From: Candidatus Omnitrophota bacterium
GTDB taxonomy: Bacteria > Omnitrophota > Koll11 > Pluralincolimonadales > Pluralincolimonadaceae
Assembly: GCA_022709465.1 (NCBI GenBank)
Contig: JAKLIT010000067.1
Coordinates: forward strand, 1-7,079
Length of the DNA: 7,079 nucleotides
Direction: 5' to 3'
A model generated the notes under the pieces. The model had not been told where the DNA came from and made no database searches. It worked only from the letters and a program-made list of their open reading frames with translations. Below, in pieces: positions 5,509 to 7,079 of this stretch (positions within the stretch are counted from its first letter, which is position 1; each line of letters starts with the position of its first letter). The position numbers and the translations under genes were made by a program.

Positions 5509-7079
5509 CGAAGAGGGCGCAGATAAAGGAAGGCGTATTCTATCTCGGGAACGAGCCGTTGTTCCTCGTGACGGCGGATTATCCGTATTACCGCGATGAC
5601 GCGGCGAACTGGGACGACCGCCTGAAGAAGATAAAGGGCGCGGGAATAGACGCCGTGACTTTCTATACGCCGTGGCGCCATCATATGCGCAGGGACGGCG
5701 AGAAGTTCTCCGCGGATTTCGACGGGACGACACAGCCCAACCGCAACGTGAAGCTGTTCCTCGAACTATGCAGGAAGAACGGCCTCTGGGCGGTAGTCAA
5801 GCCCGGGCCCTTCATACACGCCGAGCTGACGTTCGGCGGGCTGCCGGACTGGGCAGCCGCGGAGAAGGGGTCCGGTATCGAGACTTTCCCTAACAACAGG
5901 GGCGAGATCATGCTCGACCCGTTCCGCAAGCCCGGGACATACGGCAGGCCCATGCCCGCGCCGCTGTGCCCGAAGTTCAAGTCGATGACCAAGGAATGGT
6001 ACAGGACGGTATACGACAACCTGATAAAGGACAATATCTATCCCGCAGGGAACATCATCGCGGTGCAGGTCTGCAACGAGGGGCTCTATTCGAACGGGCC
6101 AGCCCGGATAACCGATTATGATTATTCGGATTCCGCCCTCGGCCTCTACAGGAAGTTCGCGAAACGCAGCAACGTCAGGGCGCCGAGGAGGTTGCATGCC
6201 GTAAATAAGATGTCCGACCTTAAGGATTACCTCGACTGGTCGCGCTGGCAGTCGGAGTATATGCGCCTGATATATACCGAGTTCTCCGAGGTCGTCCACG
6301 GGAAGCTTCCGATAGTCATAAATATCAACCCGCCTTCGGAAGGCAGGGCATTGGACCACTGGCTCACTCGCGTGATCCCCGAGAACTGGCCGGTCATCCA
6401 TTACGGGTTCACGAACTGGCTCAGGCCGGTATCCGAGGACCGCTCATCGTTCGACCGCTACAGCATACTCTCAAAACGCAGCAGGGGCATCAATTTCGAG
6501 GAGAACTGGGGGTTCTCGAAACTCTACGACCAGCATTTCCAGTACCCGGTCGTCTGTACGTTCGAGACGATGCTGGCTATCGCTAACGGCGCTACGGGAT
6601 TCAACGTATACACAGCCGTCAATACCGCCTCCTGGGACGATTCGATAGACAGCCAGCACGAGCGGCCTTACCCGGATTCGTCCCCAATAAAAGAGGACGG
6701 TTCATTGACGAAAAAATACGAGGTATTGAGCCTCATATCGCATTTCTTCGAGACCGAAGGCCCCGCGTTCCTGAAATGTGTCCCGGATACGCCTATAGCG
6801 TGGGGTTTCTACCCGCCTTATGCGTACCTGGCCGCATGGGATATCCCGAAAGAGGACTGGGACGGCATGCATATAGAGCCGGTAAAGTGCGGGTACGAGG
6901 GCCTCGACAGGATACAGCGCGTGCTTCGCGACAGGAACCTCGATTTCCATATAGTGAATATCGAGAAGGCGCCGTTGTCCGAGTTGAAACGCCATAAGTT
7001 CATCGTGCTGCACGGCGGGTTTTTCATGGACGCCGGGACGCAGCGGAAGCTCGCGGCATTTTCGTCAGCCGGCGGCAAG
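5505..7079 (+). CDS. GH35/GH42-like clan GH-A glycosidase (partial, runs off the window)
   Basis: The ATG overlaps the previous stop as ATGA, with AAGGG 4 bases upstream. The frame stays open for 525 codons to the window edge. There is no signal peptide: the product begins MTKRAQIKEGVFYLG and goes straight into the barrel, so it is probably cytoplasmic. Beta-galactosidase-type landmarks are LVTADYPYYR near the N-terminus, DAVTFYTPW, KPGPFIHAE (99-107) leading to FGGLPDW, IIAVQVCNEG with acid/base Glu192, and INFEENWGF (Glu332/Glu333), whose position matches the GH35 nucleophile segment before a GATGFNVY strand. The GH35 hallmark QxENEYG is replaced by QVCNEGL, so the family fit is loose. Residues about 466-525 (LDRIQRVL...FIVLHGGFF) look like the start of a flavodoxin-like/GATase-like domain as seen after GH42 barrels. 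It likely trims imported oligosaccharides, a galactoside being one option. The C-terminus is missing. Confidence 0.8.
   Translation, partial: MTKRAQIKEGVFYLGNEPLFLVTADYPYYRDDAANWDDRLKKIKGAGIDAVTFYTPWRHHMRRDGEKFSADFDGTTQPNRNVKLFLELCRKNGLWAVVKPGPFIHAELTFGGLPDWAAAEKGSGIETFPNNRGEIMLDPFRKPGTYGRPMPAPLCPKFKSMTKEWYRTVYDNLIKDNIYPAGNIIAVQVCNEGLYSNGPARITDYDYSDSALGLYRKFAKRSNVRAPRRLHAVNKMSDLKDYLDWSRWQSEYMRLIYTEFSEVVHGKLPIVININPPSEGRALDHWLTRVIPENWPVIHYGFTNWLRPVSEDRSSFDRYSILSKRSRGINFEENWGFSKLYDQHFQYPVVCTFETMLAIANGATGFNVYTAVNTASWDDSIDSQHERPYPDSSPIKEDGSLTKKYEVLSLISHFFETEGPAFLKCVPDTPIAWGFYPPYAYLAAWDIPKEDWDGMHIEPVKCGYEGLDRIQRVLRDRNLDFHIVNIEKAPLSELKRHKFIVLHGGFFMDAGTQRKLAAFSSAGGK

Larger units (their letters stand above)
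123..7079 (+). other. Predicted single operon: regulator, three CBM-like proteins, two hydrolases
   Basis: Six genes on one strand are spaced 17, -4, 11, 23 and -4 bases apart. None of the gaps contains a hairpin followed by a T-run, and only one promoter is evident. The two ATGA overlaps join copy 1 to copy 2 and the secreted hydrolase to the leaderless one. The operon continues beyond the right edge. Co-transcription is inferred from spacing. Confidence 0.65.

Noticed and set aside
5766..6401. Minus-strand frame of 211 codons inside the last gene
   Set aside because: It is antisense to the GH35/42-like barrel, whose motifs are continuous in the plus-strand frame.
1..7079. CRISPR arrays, tRNA or rRNA genes, insertion sequences, phage genes
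   Set aside because: No short direct repeats with regular spacers, no structural RNA sequences, and no transposase or integrase motifs were seen. Nearly every base is accounted for by the genes listed.

Overview
The window is one strand of tightly packed, co-directional genes. It looks like a carbohydrate-utilisation locus from a Gram-negative-type bacterium. The DNA is fairly GC-rich, yet the genes favour ATA for isoleucine and AGG for arginine. That mix, with secreted glycosidases, CBM-like proteins and a GntR/LacI hybrid regulator, recalls uncultured lineages such as Candidatus Omnitrophota or PVC-related bacteria. The taxonomic guess is weak because there is no marker gene here.

Layout. 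Bases 3-107 are the last codons of an upstream gene, possibly a sugar-nucleotidyltransferase-like protein. An AT-rich intergenic region (108-220) follows. It carries a consensus promoter (TTGACA, 16 bp, TATAAT), a perfect TATACC-AA-GGTATA inverted repeat at the expected transcription start, and a second copy of its left half nearer the start codon. Gene 1 (221-1324) is a transcription regulator with a GntR-type winged helix joined to a LacI/GalR-type sugar-sensing domain. Genes 2, 3 and 4 (1342-1926, 1923-2498, 2510-3076) are three tandem paralogues. Each is a secreted protein of about 190 residues that looks like a stand-alone carbohydrate-binding beta-sandwich. Gene 5 (3100-5508) is a secreted multidomain glycoside hydrolase: DUF5060, a GH5-like clan GH-A barrel, a beta-sandwich and a C-terminal CBM9-like domain. 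Gene 6 (5505 to the window end, incomplete) is a GH35/GH42-like clan GH-A enzyme without a signal peptide.

How they may work together (inference). All six genes are separated by -4 to +23 bases, with two ATGA stop/start overlaps and no visible terminator, so they probably form one operon. The regulator comes first and probably represses its own promoter until a sugar ligand binds. The three small proteins and the large hydrolase would capture and cut a polysaccharide outside the cytoplasm. The leaderless enzyme would finish the imported oligosaccharides inside. The substrate cannot be read from the sequence; a beta-linked plant or algal glycan such as a mannan, glucan or galactan is plausible.

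The part most likely to be undescribed is the tandem set of small secreted proteins. They share a strongly conserved C-terminal signature (GWxxDxxFDL, KCxASDWK, TVYIDNIR) and have no catalytic domain.
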